Origin: Arcanobacterium pluranimalium | GTDB taxonomy: Bacteria > Actinomycetota > Actinomycetes > Actinomycetales > Actinomycetaceae | Assembly (NCBI RefSeq): GCF_016907845.1 | Contig: NZ_JAFBCS010000001.1 | Coordinates: 434,001 to 498,000, forward strand | Length of the DNA: 64,000 nucleotides | Direction: 5' to 3' | In this document: one piece after another, positions 9,228-17,309 of the stretch | Position numbering within the stretch: position 1 is the stretch's first letter | How the letters are laid out: each line of letters begins with the position of its first letter | Position numbers and translations under genes: made by a program | The notes under the pieces: generated by a model | The model's database searches: none | What the model saw: the letters and a program-made list of their open reading frames with translations, nothing else | Told to the model about the DNA's origin: nothing

Positions 9228-9662
9228 TCAGGCCGAACCAACCCACTCATCGGTGCCGTCGGTGAAGACTTGGCGCTTCCACACGGGCAACTTTTCTTTG
9301 ATGGTGTCTACAATATCGACGATTGCTGCGAAAGATTCCTGCCGATGAGCACTTGAAACCGCCGCAACCATTGCCAAATCGCCAATATCGAGCACGCCTA
9401 CGCGATGATAGAGCGCTATATGCACTTGCGGATGACGCTCCACGATCTCGTGCGCCACCTGCGCAATCACCTGCTCGGCTGTTGGATGGCAACTGTACTC
9501 AATGCCGGTGACGCCACGACCGTCGTCGTGATTACGAACTTTGCCTTCAAAGACGACGCACGCCCCCGCCGCGTCGCTATCTACCAGAGCCGCAATAGCG
9601 GCGGTGTCGAGAGCAACTTCTGAAATTCCAGTGCCGCGAACCTGCGAAGTGGCGCTTACCAT
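9228..9662 (-). CDS. moaE: Molybdopterin synthase catalytic subunit
   Basis: A 144-residue MoaE. It transfers sulfur from the thiocarboxylated C terminus of MoaD to the precursor to make molybdopterin. Family signatures are the FEGKVRNHDDGRGVTGIEY segment, ALYHRVGVLDIGDLAM, the SAHRQESFAA helix and the catalytic-lysine region KEKLPVWKRQ. It is encoded opposite moaA and moaC, between them, and ends 80 bases from the moaA stop. Its start is 67 bases from that of moaC, so the two genes share a short divergent promoter region. Confidence 0.93.
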   Translation of the reverse strand: MVSATSQVRGTGISEVALDTAAIAALVDSDAAGACVVFEGKVRNHDDGRGVTGIEYSCHPTAEQVIAQVAHEIVERHPQVHIALYHRVGVLDIGDLAMVAAVSSAHRQESFAAIVDIVDTIKEKLPVWKRQVFTDGTDEWVGSA

Positions 9663-9729
9663 GATCTCCTACCGTGTTGAGAGTTCTTCAAAATCTTCAA
9701 GACACACTAGCATGGATCAAGGAGGAACT

Positions 9730-10218
9730 ATGAACGATATTAAACTCACGCACCTCGATTCAGCAGGTCAAGTCTGGATGGTTGATGTGACTGAGAAGCA
9801 ACCCACGGTACGCACAGCACGCGCACAAGCCAAAGTGCGGTGCTCTGAAACTGTGCTTGAAGCACTGCGCAACGGGACTGTGCCGAAAGGTGACGTGCTC
9901 GCCGTCGCCCGTATTGCTGGTATTTCAGCTGCTAAAAAGGTGCCCGAACTCCTACCTCTCGCGCACACTATTGGAGTGCACGGCGCTGAGGTTGATGTGA
10001 CCTTGCATAACGATTACGTACTCATCACTACCTGCGTGCGTACAGCTGATCGAACTGGTGTAGAAATGGAAGCACTCACAGCTGCCACCGTTGCTGCGCT
10101 CGCGGTCATTGATATGGTCAAAGGCGTGGATCGCTCTGCGGTGATCAGTGAATGCGTGATCACCCATAAATCAGGTGGGCGTTCAGGCGATTGGGTTCGC
10201 CCTGGTTACGAAGATTAG
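9730..10218 (+). CDS. moaC: Cyclic pyranopterin monophosphate synthase
   Basis: A 162-residue MoaC, which acts after MoaA to make cyclic pyranopterin monophosphate. Recognisable segments are THLDSAGQVWMVDVTEK, the LPLAHTIGV substrate-binding stretch, RTGVEMEALTA, and the glycine loop KSGGRSGDW. The ATG at 9730 has a perfect AAGGAGG at 9719-9725 and matches the family's length. Longer in-frame starts (9541 or the ATG at 9712) would run into the moaE promoter. moeA follows after 57 bases on the same strand. Confidence 0.94.
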   Translation: MNDIKLTHLDSAGQVWMVDVTEKQPTVRTARAQAKVRCSETVLEALRNGTVPKGDVLAVARIAGISAAKKVPELLPLAHTIGVHGAEVDVTLHNDYVLITTCVRTADRTGVEMEALTAATVAALAVIDMVKGVDRSAVISECVITHKSGGRSGDWVRPGYED

Positions 10219-10275
10219 ATTCGCCGCGCCCCACAAAGTCGCAGTATCCCACAGATTCTAGGAAGTATATCGCCT

Positions 10276-11532
10276 ATGCTCAGTCCTGAAGAATATCTCC
10301 AGCTCGTGATCGAGAATCTCCAGCCACATAGGCTGAGCTGCGAGGTAGTCGATTTCGATCAGGCTCTTGACCGCACTTTGGCTCAAGACGTTACGGCTCA
10401 GCTCAACGTGCCGCCATTTAATAATTCGGCGATGGACGGCTTTGCAGTGCGCACAGCTGATTTTTCCGGCGAGCCGCCGTATGTATTGCCGGTTGTGTGC
10501 GATATTGCCGCAGGTACGCACGATATTAGCAGCGATTGTAGCGGTTCTGTGGCTGCCCGGATTATGACCGGTGCGCCTGTGCCTAGCTGGGCGGACGCCG
10601 TCGTAAAAATTGAAGATACGGACGCGCCGCGCGGAGCCTCGAAAGCGCCAGTGCAAGTGACGATCAGTGTTAAGCCTACTGCCGGGCAAAATATTCGCTG
10701 TGCTGGCGAAGATGTGCGCATTGGCGACGTCGTTATGCAGGCCGGTACCACGCCGAGTGCGTTGGCGATTTCTACTCTCGTGTCGATCGGGCAGACGCAG
10801 GTGCAGGTGGCGCGCCGGCCGCGAGTTGCCGTTATTTCCACTGGTTCTGAGCTTGTTGATCCGGGGGTGACTCCAGAATTTGGGCAGATTCCGGATTCTA
10901 ACGCGTCTCTGATCGCACATTTGGCGCAAGCCGCCGGCGCGCAGGTCGTGGGCGTATATCGTTCGGGAGATACTGCTGATACCTTTGCAAAGACGCTCGA
11001 TGTAGCTGCTCAAGACGCCGATCTGATAGTTACGTCTGGCGGCGTTTCGATGGGAGCATTTGATCCGGTCAAGGAATTTGGTTTAGCGCACGGATTTAGT
11101 TTCGAAAAAGTCGCCATGCAGCCTGGTAAGCCACAAGGTCACGGGACGTATCGGCGCGATTCGGGGCACGACGTCGGAGTGCTGTGTTTGCCCGGAAACC
11201 CGGTGTCAGTGGCAGTTTCGTTCACGCTCTTTGTGGCGCCGGTGATCGCTGTGCTGTTGGGTAAAGACATGGCCGCACAGCCTGGGTGTATCTCGGCTCT
11301 GGCAGGTGCCTCGTGGAAATCCCCAGCAGGAAGACGCCAATATCTGCCAGGTAAACTGACGTTTTCTCGTGGCGAGCTAGAGATAACGCCGATCCACGCG
11401 CTCGGATCGGGATCGCATTTGGTGGCGTCCTTGGCGCAAGCGGATGCGCTCGCGGTCGTGGAGGCGGATATTAGCCATGTGGCGCAAGGGGACAGGGTGA
11501 ACCTACAGCTCATGGGTGTGAAGCGCTGGTAG
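10276..11532 (+). CDS. moeA: Molybdopterin molybdenumtransferase
   Basis: A 418-residue MoeA, which inserts molybdate into adenylated molybdopterin. It has the four-domain layout of the family: an N-terminal domain with NVPPFNNSAMDGFAVR, a beta domain with the RIMTGAPVP and VKIEDT segments, the MogA-like domain III (RVAVISTGSEL, TSGGVSMGAFDPVK, PGNPVSV), and a C-terminal beta domain ending in HLVASLAQADALAVV. The key acid residues of the GGVSMGAFD loop are intact. moaC lies upstream on the same strand, and mogA converges from the opposite strand 121 bases downstream; no clear terminator separates them. Confidence 0.94.
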   Translation: MLSPEEYLQLVIENLQPHRLSCEVVDFDQALDRTLAQDVTAQLNVPPFNNSAMDGFAVRTADFSGEPPYVLPVVCDIAAGTHDISSDCSGSVAARIMTGAPVPSWADAVVKIEDTDAPRGASKAPVQVTISVKPTAGQNIRCAGEDVRIGDVVMQAGTTPSALAISTLVSIGQTQVQVARRPRVAVISTGSELVDPGVTPEFGQIPDSNASLIAHLAQAAGAQVVGVYRSGDTADTFAKTLDVAAQDADLIVTSGGVSMGAFDPVKEFGLAHGFSFEKVAMQPGKPQGHGTYRRDSGHDVGVLCLPGNPVSVAVSFTLFVAPVIAVLLGKDMAAQPGCISALAGASWKSPAGRRQYLPGKLTFSRGELEITPIHALGSGSHLVASLAQADALAVVEADISHVAQGDRVNLQLMGVKRW

Positions 11533-11653
11533 CGGCATCGGCAATTGCCTTCGTGCAGGCGCGATAATCGGATCCGTCAACGGACTTGAAAGTTACAACG
11601 ATCAGGCGAGGGATTGTTTCCGTGACCAGGCTCGATGTCTGCAGTGATCCGGC

Positions 11654-12154
11654 TCAGTGATCGTCACCGTGCATCTGAGAAACGGTGTGCTCAAGCATTG
11701 GTAGAAGCACGTTAAGGGCGTCTTTAACGCCATTTGGTGAGCCAGGAGCATTCACTACTAATACGCGATGCAGGCCTGTGACCAGCACTCCTGCTCGTCC
11801 ACGGGAAAGAGCTGCGCCGTATACGCCACGTTTCCAGCCTTCGTAGCGGATAGCTTCGGCAATTCCAGGAATATCGAAGCGTAGGAGGGTGTCCATGGCG
11901 CGCGCTGTGAAGTCTTGCGGCGCAATGCCTGTTCCGCCAGTTGTAAATACTAGGTCGACCTCGTGGATTGCGGCCGTTTGTACTTCTTCGGCAATGGAGC
12001 GCACATCGTCGCGAGTCACTCCGGTGTAGAGAACGTCCACACCGGCGTCTTTCAGGAGTTTTACTGCAAGTGGGCCAGAAACGTCTTCACGCAAGCCAGC
12101 AGCAGAACGGTCAGAAATTGTGATTACTGCGGCGGTAATATTCTTGGCGCTCAT
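11654..12154 (-). CDS. mogA: Molybdopterin adenylyltransferase (MogA/MoaB family)
   Basis: A 166-residue MogA/MoaB-type protein that adenylates molybdopterin before metal insertion. It shows AAVITISDRSAAG, DLVFTTGGTGIAPQD (the TTGGTG molybdopterin-binding loop) and VVNAPGSPNGVKDAL. This size is that of the stand-alone MoaB/MogA proteins common in actinobacteria. It is on the strand opposite moeA and modA. MoaB and MogA cannot be told apart confidently here, so the symbol is the functional choice. Confidence 0.85.
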   Translation of the reverse strand: MSAKNITAAVITISDRSAAGLREDVSGPLAVKLLKDAGVDVLYTGVTRDDVRSIAEEVQTAAIHEVDLVFTTGGTGIAPQDFTARAMDTLLRFDIPGIAEAIRYEGWKRGVYGAALSRGRAGVLVTGLHRVLVVNAPGSPNGVKDALNVLLPMLEHTVSQMHGDDH

Positions 12155-12257
12155 TACTTCCTCTTTACTATTTCAATATGATTTGCTGATAATATCCTAA
12201 CTCACATCTTGCTTTGTGGCGAAAAAATCTAATTGGCATTTCACGATTATGCTCATA

Positions 12258-12290
12258 AGCTGGAAGATAGCTGGAGGATAGCCGGAGTTT
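12258..12290. repeat. Three degenerate 11-bp tandem repeats upstream of modA
   Basis: AGCTGGAAGAT, AGCTGGAGGAT and AGCCGGAGTTT stand head to tail about 60-95 bases before the modA start. They may be regulatory; this is only suggestive. Confidence 0.4.
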
Positions 12291-12352
12291 GCAAGGCGAA
12301 GCTACATGCGAATTCCGCTCACCGCGCTGAAAGATTAGCCTCACTGAAAGAT

Positions 12353-13162
12353 ATGCACGTCATGACTCAACACTCCCGCCCACATTCGAAGCGAACGCGC
12401 ACATTTGTGATCGGATTCTCCCTGGTAGCGAGCGTGGTATTTGGAGCTTGCTCAACGCAGCACACCAACGGCAAAGCTGAGGAAGCCAATGGGGACGGCG
12501 CGGAAATCACGGTCTTTGCTGCCGCATCGCTCAGCGCGGCTTTTCCAGAAATTGCTGAGAAAGTGCTTGCCAACGAGTCTGCGCATACGAAAGTGACCTT
12601 TTCTTTTGAGGGTTCTTCTTCGCTAGCCGAACAGATCAAAAATGGCGCTCCGGTAGACGTATTTGCCTCGGCCGATGAAGGAAATATGAAGAAAGTATCC
12701 GATTTCGTGAATTCTCCCGAGAAATTTGCGAGCAATACGTTGAGCCTGATCGTGCCTGCCAGCAATCCGGCGCGAGTGGATTCGGTAGCCGATCTTCACA
12801 ACACGAAACTCGTGGTATGTGCGGAGCAAGTGCCGTGTGGAAAAGCCACTAAGCAGCTCGAAAAACGGCTCGGCATCACGTTAGAACCAGTTTCGCAAGA
12901 ACAGAACGTGACGAGCGTGCGCACGAAAGTTGAATCCGCAGAGGCCGACGCCGGGTTCGTCTATCGTACGGACGCCCAGCTTGCGGGTGATAAAGTCAAG
13001 ATTGTGGACGTGCCTCAAGCTGCAGAAGTTTCGACCACCTACGTGATTGCCAGCTTGAAGAACGGCTCGGATTCTGCGGCTGCGCAAGCTTTCATCAATG
13101 CGGTAAAATCCCCAGCAGGTCAAGAAATTCTTCGCAAACACGGCTTTGATCTGGCACGTTAG
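12353..13162 (+). CDS. modA: Molybdate ABC transporter, substrate-binding lipoprotein
   Basis: A 269-residue lipoprotein that captures molybdate outside the cell and hands it to the ModBC permease. It has a basic start, a hydrophobic stretch (TFVIGFSLVASVVF) and a lipobox-like FGAC with the lipidated Cys. The mature part shows ITVFAAASLSAAF, FSFEGSSSLAEQI, GAPVDVFASADE and AEADAGFVYRTDA, the classic ModA landmarks. The start at 12353 is preferred because it yields a normal signal peptide; the open frame extends to 12233 without a ribosome binding site. The permease-ATPase gene follows after 12 bases. Confidence 0.93.
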   Translation: MHVMTQHSRPHSKRTRTFVIGFSLVASVVFGACSTQHTNGKAEEANGDGAEITVFAAASLSAAFPEIAEKVLANESAHTKVTFSFEGSSSLAEQIKNGAPVDVFASADEGNMKKVSDFVNSPEKFASNTLSLIVPASNPARVDSVADLHNTKLVVCAEQVPCGKATKQLEKRLGITLEPVSQEQNVTSVRTKVESAEADAGFVYRTDAQLAGDKVKIVDVPQAAEVSTTYVIASLKNGSDSAAAQAFINAVKSPAGQEILRKHGFDLAR

Positions 13163-13174
13163 TTACGAGGTAAA

Positions 13175-15181
13175 ATGCGCTTTATCCCCCGATGGCTACT
13201 GGCGCCGGCGCTCGTCGCCGTCGTCTTCCTCAGCCTGCCACTCTTCGCAATAGCCGTGCGAATTCCGTGGAGCAATTTCTTCACTGTGCTCAATAGCGCT
13301 GCTGCTCACGACGCAATTATCCTCTCGCTTGCCACCTGTGGTGCCTCCACATTAGCGAGTGTTTGTTTCGGGTTTCCGCTCGCGCTCATTTTTGGAAGAA
13401 TCGGCGAACGTGGAAAATTTCCGTGGTGGCTAGCTGCTTTGCGTGCCCTCGTGACCGTTCCTTTAGTGATGCCGCCGGTAGTGGCAGGAATTGCCCTCCT
13501 TATGGCTTTTGGTCGTAACGGATTGCTTGGCGGTTCGCTCTCCGCTTTTGGTGTTTCGATTCCCTACACCACTTGTGCAGTAGTTTTGGCTCAGACGTTT
13601 GTTTCGATGCCCTTTTTGATCGTCACAGTAGAGACGGCCGTTAAAACTTTGGGATCGACGTATGAGCGCAGTGCGCATCACCTTGGGGCGAGCCGGTGGC
13701 GGCAATTTTCGCGCATCACTCTTCCGTTGCTCTTGCCATCTTTGCTGGCAGGCGCGGCCTTATCGGCGGCGAGAAGCCTCGGAGAATTTGGCGCAACGAT
13801 CACATTCGCTGGTTCGATGCAAGGAATCACCCGCACATTGCCGCTGGAAGTTTACCTTCAGCGCGAAGTGAATACCGATACTGCGCTTGCATTATCGATG
13901 GTTCTCATCAGTATTGCTCTGCTGCTCACTCTGGCAACGAATGCTCTTGAATCCTATAGTTCGCGCCGTTTCCGCAAGTCTGCAGGTGGAGTTGCGCGAG
14001 TTTTGGACGACGACGCCGCTGCGCCCACCGCGCGTACTGAGCCAACTGAACCTGCTGCGTCAACCGAGTATGCTGCGCCGCCGCAACGACAAGCCTCTGG
14101 CGACGCACCATCTGCGCACCAAAGAAATGCCGAACACCAGGTAGTGCCCGCACAGCCCTGGAAAATTCGCGTCGACGTACCCGGCTGGAATATTGATATT
14201 GAGCTCGCATCGAATACGCGGAAAGTGTTAGCGCTGATCGGCTCCAACGGTGCAGGAAAATCGACCACGGCTCGCTTTTTAGCGAATGATTTACCAGCTG
14301 AAAAGCTTGGTAGCAAGGCCTATTCGCAAGTTCCATCAAAAATTGCTTTTCTTCAACAAAAGCCGGCACTTTTCCCGCATATGTCGGTTTTGAGCAATGT
14401 GGCTTTTGGGCCGCGCTGCCAAGGAGTGCCGCGAGAGCAGGCAGAAGCTCTAGCACGTGCCGAGTTGGTCGCAGTGGGAATGGAGAATTTCGCTGATTTT
14501 GCGCCGCATGAACTCTCTGGTGGTCAAGCACAGCGGGTTGCGCTCGCTCGTGCCTTGGCAGTTCGACCTGATTTTCTCGTGCTTGACGAGCCGTTTGCCG
14601 GAATCGATTTTCAAGCGCAATCAATTTTGAGAAAAGTTATCCACCAGCGCACGCGCCAAGGCCTTGGCGCGGTTTTGATCACCCATGAATTGCTCGACGT
14701 CGTTTCGCTTGCTGATGATATTGCAGTGCTTGAGGATGGTAGGCTCCGTGCCTGCGGAAACATCGATGCCATCATCAATAATCCGCCCAATGATTTTGTT
14801 GCTTCTTTTTTGGGTGTAAATATGCTGGTAGGAGAGTATTCCGACGACGCCGTGCATGTGACGTCCCAGCTTGCGGTGCACGCTTCGCGCCATGATGAGA
14901 CGGTGACCCAAGGTTGCTTAGCAGCGGCGATTTTTGATCCCGCCGCAGTGGCACTTCATGCGCACGAAACAGGAGGTTCACCACGCAACTCGTGGAACGG
15001 CGTCGTCTCGCAAATTCAAATGCAACACACGACGGCGCTTGTGTCGGTGCTCCTCAACGGCACGCACACCATAAAATCGTTGGTTACAGCGTCGGCCATT
15101 GTGGAACTAGATCTGCACGAAGGCAAACGCGTGACTGCGGAGGTCAAGGCCACGCAGGTGCGCATTACTGGGCGGGACTGA
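13175..15181 (+). CDS. modBC: Molybdate ABC transporter, fused permease and ATPase (ModB-ModC)
   Basis: A 668-residue single polypeptide joining two normally separate subunits. Residues 1-265 are a ModB-type permease with about five membrane helices and the EAA-like loop ERSAHHLGASRWRQF. Residues about 270-328 are an Ala/Pro/Thr-rich linker. Residues 329-668 are ModC: Walker A GSNGAGKST at 356-364, signature LSGGQ near 447, Walker B DFLVLDEPFAG, and a C-terminal TOBE/mop-like molybdate-binding domain. The frame is continuous, so this is a true fusion, not a misread stop. It is the last gene of modA-modBC and overlaps the 3' end of moeB by 17 bases. The ModC TOBE domain may allow feedback by molybdate. 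Confidence 0.92.
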   Translation: MRFIPRWLLAPALVAVVFLSLPLFAIAVRIPWSNFFTVLNSAAAHDAIILSLATCGASTLASVCFGFPLALIFGRIGERGKFPWWLAALRALVTVPLVMPPVVAGIALLMAFGRNGLLGGSLSAFGVSIPYTTCAVVLAQTFVSMPFLIVTVETAVKTLGSTYERSAHHLGASRWRQFSRITLPLLLPSLLAGAALSAARSLGEFGATITFAGSMQGITRTLPLEVYLQREVNTDTALALSMVLISIALLLTLATNALESYSSRRFRKSAGGVARVLDDDAAAPTARTEPTEPAASTEYAAPPQRQASGDAPSAHQRNAEHQVVPAQPWKIRVDVPGWNIDIELASNTRKVLALIGSNGAGKSTTARFLANDLPAEKLGSKAYSQVPSKIAFLQQKPALFPHMSVLSNVAFGPRCQGVPREQAEALARAELVAVGMENFADFAPHELSGGQAQRVALARALAVRPDFLVLDEPFAGIDFQAQSILRKVIHQRTRQGLGAVLITHELLDVVSLADDIAVLEDGRLRACGNIDAIINNPPNDFVASFLGVNMLVGEYSDDAVHVTSQLAVHASRHDETVTQGCLAAAIFDPAAVALHAHETGGSPRNSWNGVVSQIQMQHTTALVSVLLNGTHTIKSLVTASAIVELDLHEGKRVTAEVKATQVRITGRD

Positions 15182-15950
15182 TCGGGATTTCGACGTCGGT
15201 GGCATGGAGGAGGTCGATAAATTTGATTCGGCCCACGAGTGGCGTGCCAATGCCAGTGATGATTTTGATCGCTTCGACAGCCTCGATCACACCTGTTTGA
15301 CCTGGTAGTGCGCCAAGTAGACCGATTTCTACTCCGCTGGGGATGGCATTGGCTGGCGCTTCGTGGGGAAATACGTCGCGCAAGGTGATGCCGTTGCTGC
15401 CTGGCATTCCGTGTTCGACGGCGCGCTTTCCACTCCAAAACACCGAAACTTGAGCCTGCCACCGCTGTACGGACGCCCAGACCATTGGTTTTTGGGCGCG
15501 TGCGGCGGCATCTGAAATAACGAACCGCACTTTTTGATTGTCGGTTCCCTCAACGACGATGTCGTAATCAGCCAAGATTTCGTCCACGTTGGATTCATCA
15601 AGACGCAGCTGGTAGGTGTTGATTGTGAGGTCTGGATCGAGTTCGAGCAGGCGCCGCTTGGCACTTTCCACTTTCGGCTCGCCGATCGCTGCGTTGGAAT
15701 GGATAACTTGACGCTGCAGATTGGACAGCGAGACGACGTCGTCGTCCACAATACCGATCGTCCCGATACCTGCTGCGGCCAGGTAGAGTAGGGCGGGCGA
15801 ACCCAAACCGCCAGCTCCGACCATCAGTACCCGCGCATTACTCAGACGACGCTGCCCCTCGTCGCCCAGTTCAGTGAGTACGAGATGGCGAGCGAACCGC
15901 TCTTTTTGGGCAGGTGTTAGTTCTGGACCAATGTCAACCAGAGGTTTCAC
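15165..15950 (-). CDS. moeB: MoeB/ThiF-family adenylyltransferase (activates MoaD), lacking zinc cysteines
   Basis: A 261-residue E1-like enzyme expected to adenylate the C-terminal glycine of MoaD. The ATP-binding GAGGLGSPALLYLAAAGIG, the Arg finger FARHLVL, DDDVVSLSNLQRQVIH and the EGTDNQKVRF segment are clear. The protein contains no cysteine at all. Most MoeB/ThiF proteins carry two CxxC zinc pairs and a conserved Cys in PSCAE; here the latter reads PSGVE. There is no rhodanese domain either, so sulfur must come from another protein. moaD lies two bases upstream, which supports the MoeB role over ThiF. The gene overlaps modBC tail to tail. Confidence 0.88.
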   Translation of the reverse strand: MKPLVDIGPELTPAQKERFARHLVLTELGDEGQRRLSNARVLMVGAGGLGSPALLYLAAAGIGTIGIVDDDVVSLSNLQRQVIHSNAAIGEPKVESAKRRLLELDPDLTINTYQLRLDESNVDEILADYDIVVEGTDNQKVRFVISDAAARAQKPMVWASVQRWQAQVSVFWSGKRAVEHGMPGSNGITLRDVFPHEAPANAIPSGVEIGLLGALPGQTGVIEAVEAIKIITGIGTPLVGRIKFIDLLHATDVEIPISPAQ

Positions 15951-15952
15951 GA

Positions 15953-16219
15953 TCAGCCTCCGGCGAAAGGTGGTAGGACGTCGATAGAGACGTCACCGGC
16001 GGGAATAGGCGTATTGTGATCGGCGTGGCGCCCATTGAGAAGAAAAGAACTAAAACTGAGGATTCGTGCGAGATCGCCGCCGTTGGGTGACGAAGCGTGC
16101 TTGGTGGTGATTTCGTCAATCAGGGTAGCGATTGTGGAGTTTTCAGCCAAAGTGTACGAATCTTCAGTTAAACCAGCCGCGGCGGCGGCAGAAGCAAAAT
16201 ACCTAATATTAATGTTCAT
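15953..16219 (-). CDS. moaD: Molybdopterin synthase sulfur-carrier subunit
   Basis: An 88-residue ubiquitin-fold sulfur carrier ending in the required PPFAGG. The terminal Gly-Gly is adenylated by MoeB, converted to a thiocarboxylate and used by MoaE. The start NINIRYFASAAAAAGL and the segment LLNGRHADHNTPI match the MoaD/ThiS fold. Its stop lies two bases from the moeB start, so the two are coupled. The molybdenum context makes MoaD more likely than ThiS. Confidence 0.9.
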   Translation of the reverse strand: MNINIRYFASAAAAAGLTEDSYTLAENSTIATLIDEITTKHASSPNGGDLARILSFSSFLLNGRHADHNTPIPAGDVSIDVLPPFAGG

Positions 16220-16286
16220 AAGTTCCTCACAGGAAGAATAATCGGTAGTTAAGAATACCGGCTAGCTGCTGTGATTGGAAATTATT

Positions 16287-17021
16287 TTAAGAGCCTTGTG
16301 GAGTATCGCTCGAGCGCAGCACATTGGGCATATGGGAGGCAAAAGCTTCTTGAACTTCGTCGACCAAATCGCGCATGGCTTCGACAGCAGCCTCGGCGTC
16401 GCCTTTATAGATGGCGTGCGCAATTTGCTCATGATTGCGAAGCGCGCGTGGTTCAGGCACCGGGGGCATGAGATTGAGCTGAGTGCGCCAGGTGAGCACC
16501 GATTCGATAACCGTGGAGAGCGCGGCAAACATTTCATTTCCGCAGGCTTGGAGGATCAAGCGGTGAAAACGAATATCCCATTCCATGAATTCAGGACCTG
16601 AGCTCTGCGCTCCGAGTTCCACCACTTTCATGCCGGCTTTGAGGATTTCGGTGCGTTCATCACGCGAAGCGTACTTTGCGGCGAGTGCAACTGCGCGAGT
16701 TTCGATTGCCATACGTAAATCGGTGAGGGATTCCATCTGGCGTTCGCGCCCTTCGCCGGAGAGTCGCCATCGAATTACGTCGGGGTGGAAAACGTTCCAG
16801 TACTGCATCGGCTGGACGATAAGGCCGCGACGTCGCTGAGCAACGGTGAGTCCGCACTCTTCTAGGGATCGCTGTACATCTCGTGCCACGGTGCGTGAGC
16901 ACTCAAATTCGGCTTCTAAGTCAGCTAAAGTCATAACCGATCCGGCTGGGAGAATCCCATTGGCGATACGGGGGCCAACAATTTCCAGTATGCCTCTGTG
17001 CCGTGAGCGAGATGTATCCAT
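16287..17021 (-). CDS. GntR-family regulator with FCD domain, probable gluconate repressor
   Basis: A 244-residue FadR-subfamily regulator. The N-terminal winged helix (residues about 8-75) includes LADLEAEFECSRTVARDVQRSL. The C-terminal FCD domain (about 95-230) is all-helical, with the metal/ligand residues in LRMAIETRAVALAA, WDIRFHRLILQACGN and RALRNHEQIAHAI, in which Asp and three His are seen in the usual places. It is divergent from the gluconate permease gene and 290 bases apart, and the intergenic DNA has a 15-bp palindrome of the FCD-regulator type. Gluconate or a related acid sugar as effector is inferred from these neighbours. Confidence 0.85.
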   Translation of the reverse strand: MDTSRSRHRGILEIVGPRIANGILPAGSVMTLADLEAEFECSRTVARDVQRSLEECGLTVAQRRRGLIVQPMQYWNVFHPDVIRWRLSGEGRERQMESLTDLRMAIETRAVALAAKYASRDERTEILKAGMKVVELGAQSSGPEFMEWDIRFHRLILQACGNEMFAALSTVIESVLTWRTQLNLMPPVPEPRALRNHEQIAHAIYKGDAEAAVEAMRDLVDEVQEAFASHMPNVLRSSDTPQGS

Positions 17022-17127
17022 AATGCATAAACACTAGCACATCATCGCTACGCTCTGACTAGTACTTTTGACGATAAATGTGGGGATTTTGAATAGAAGA
17101 CGGAATTAAATATTCTAATTGCTTGCC

Positions 17128-17142
17128 AAAGGTAATACCTTT
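17128..17142. promoter_or_regulatory. Candidate operator for the gluconate regulator
   Basis: AAAGGTA-A-TACCTTT is a perfect 7+7 inverted repeat with a one-base centre. Its GGT...ACC core fits the GT(N)AC half-site rule of FadR/GntR regulators. A second, shorter palindrome AGGTACCT lies at 17185-17192. Both are between the divergent regulator and permease genes. Confidence 0.55.
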
Positions 17143-17309
17143 CAGGTAGATTCGTCCTATCTAATCACAAAGCTGTGGTTAGTTAGGTACCTTTGCTTAG
17201 CGAGGTTATTGTGTGGGTATTTAACGCAATTACTACGTTTGGCAAGCTTTCCTGAACGGACAGGAAGATTCACAGGCGCCTAAAAATCGACTCACTTATG
17301 GAGATACGT

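Noticed and set aside
12155-12352. Molybdenum-cofactor riboswitch upstream of modA.
   Set aside because: No match to the known Moco motif could be recognised by eye; only short tandem repeats are there.
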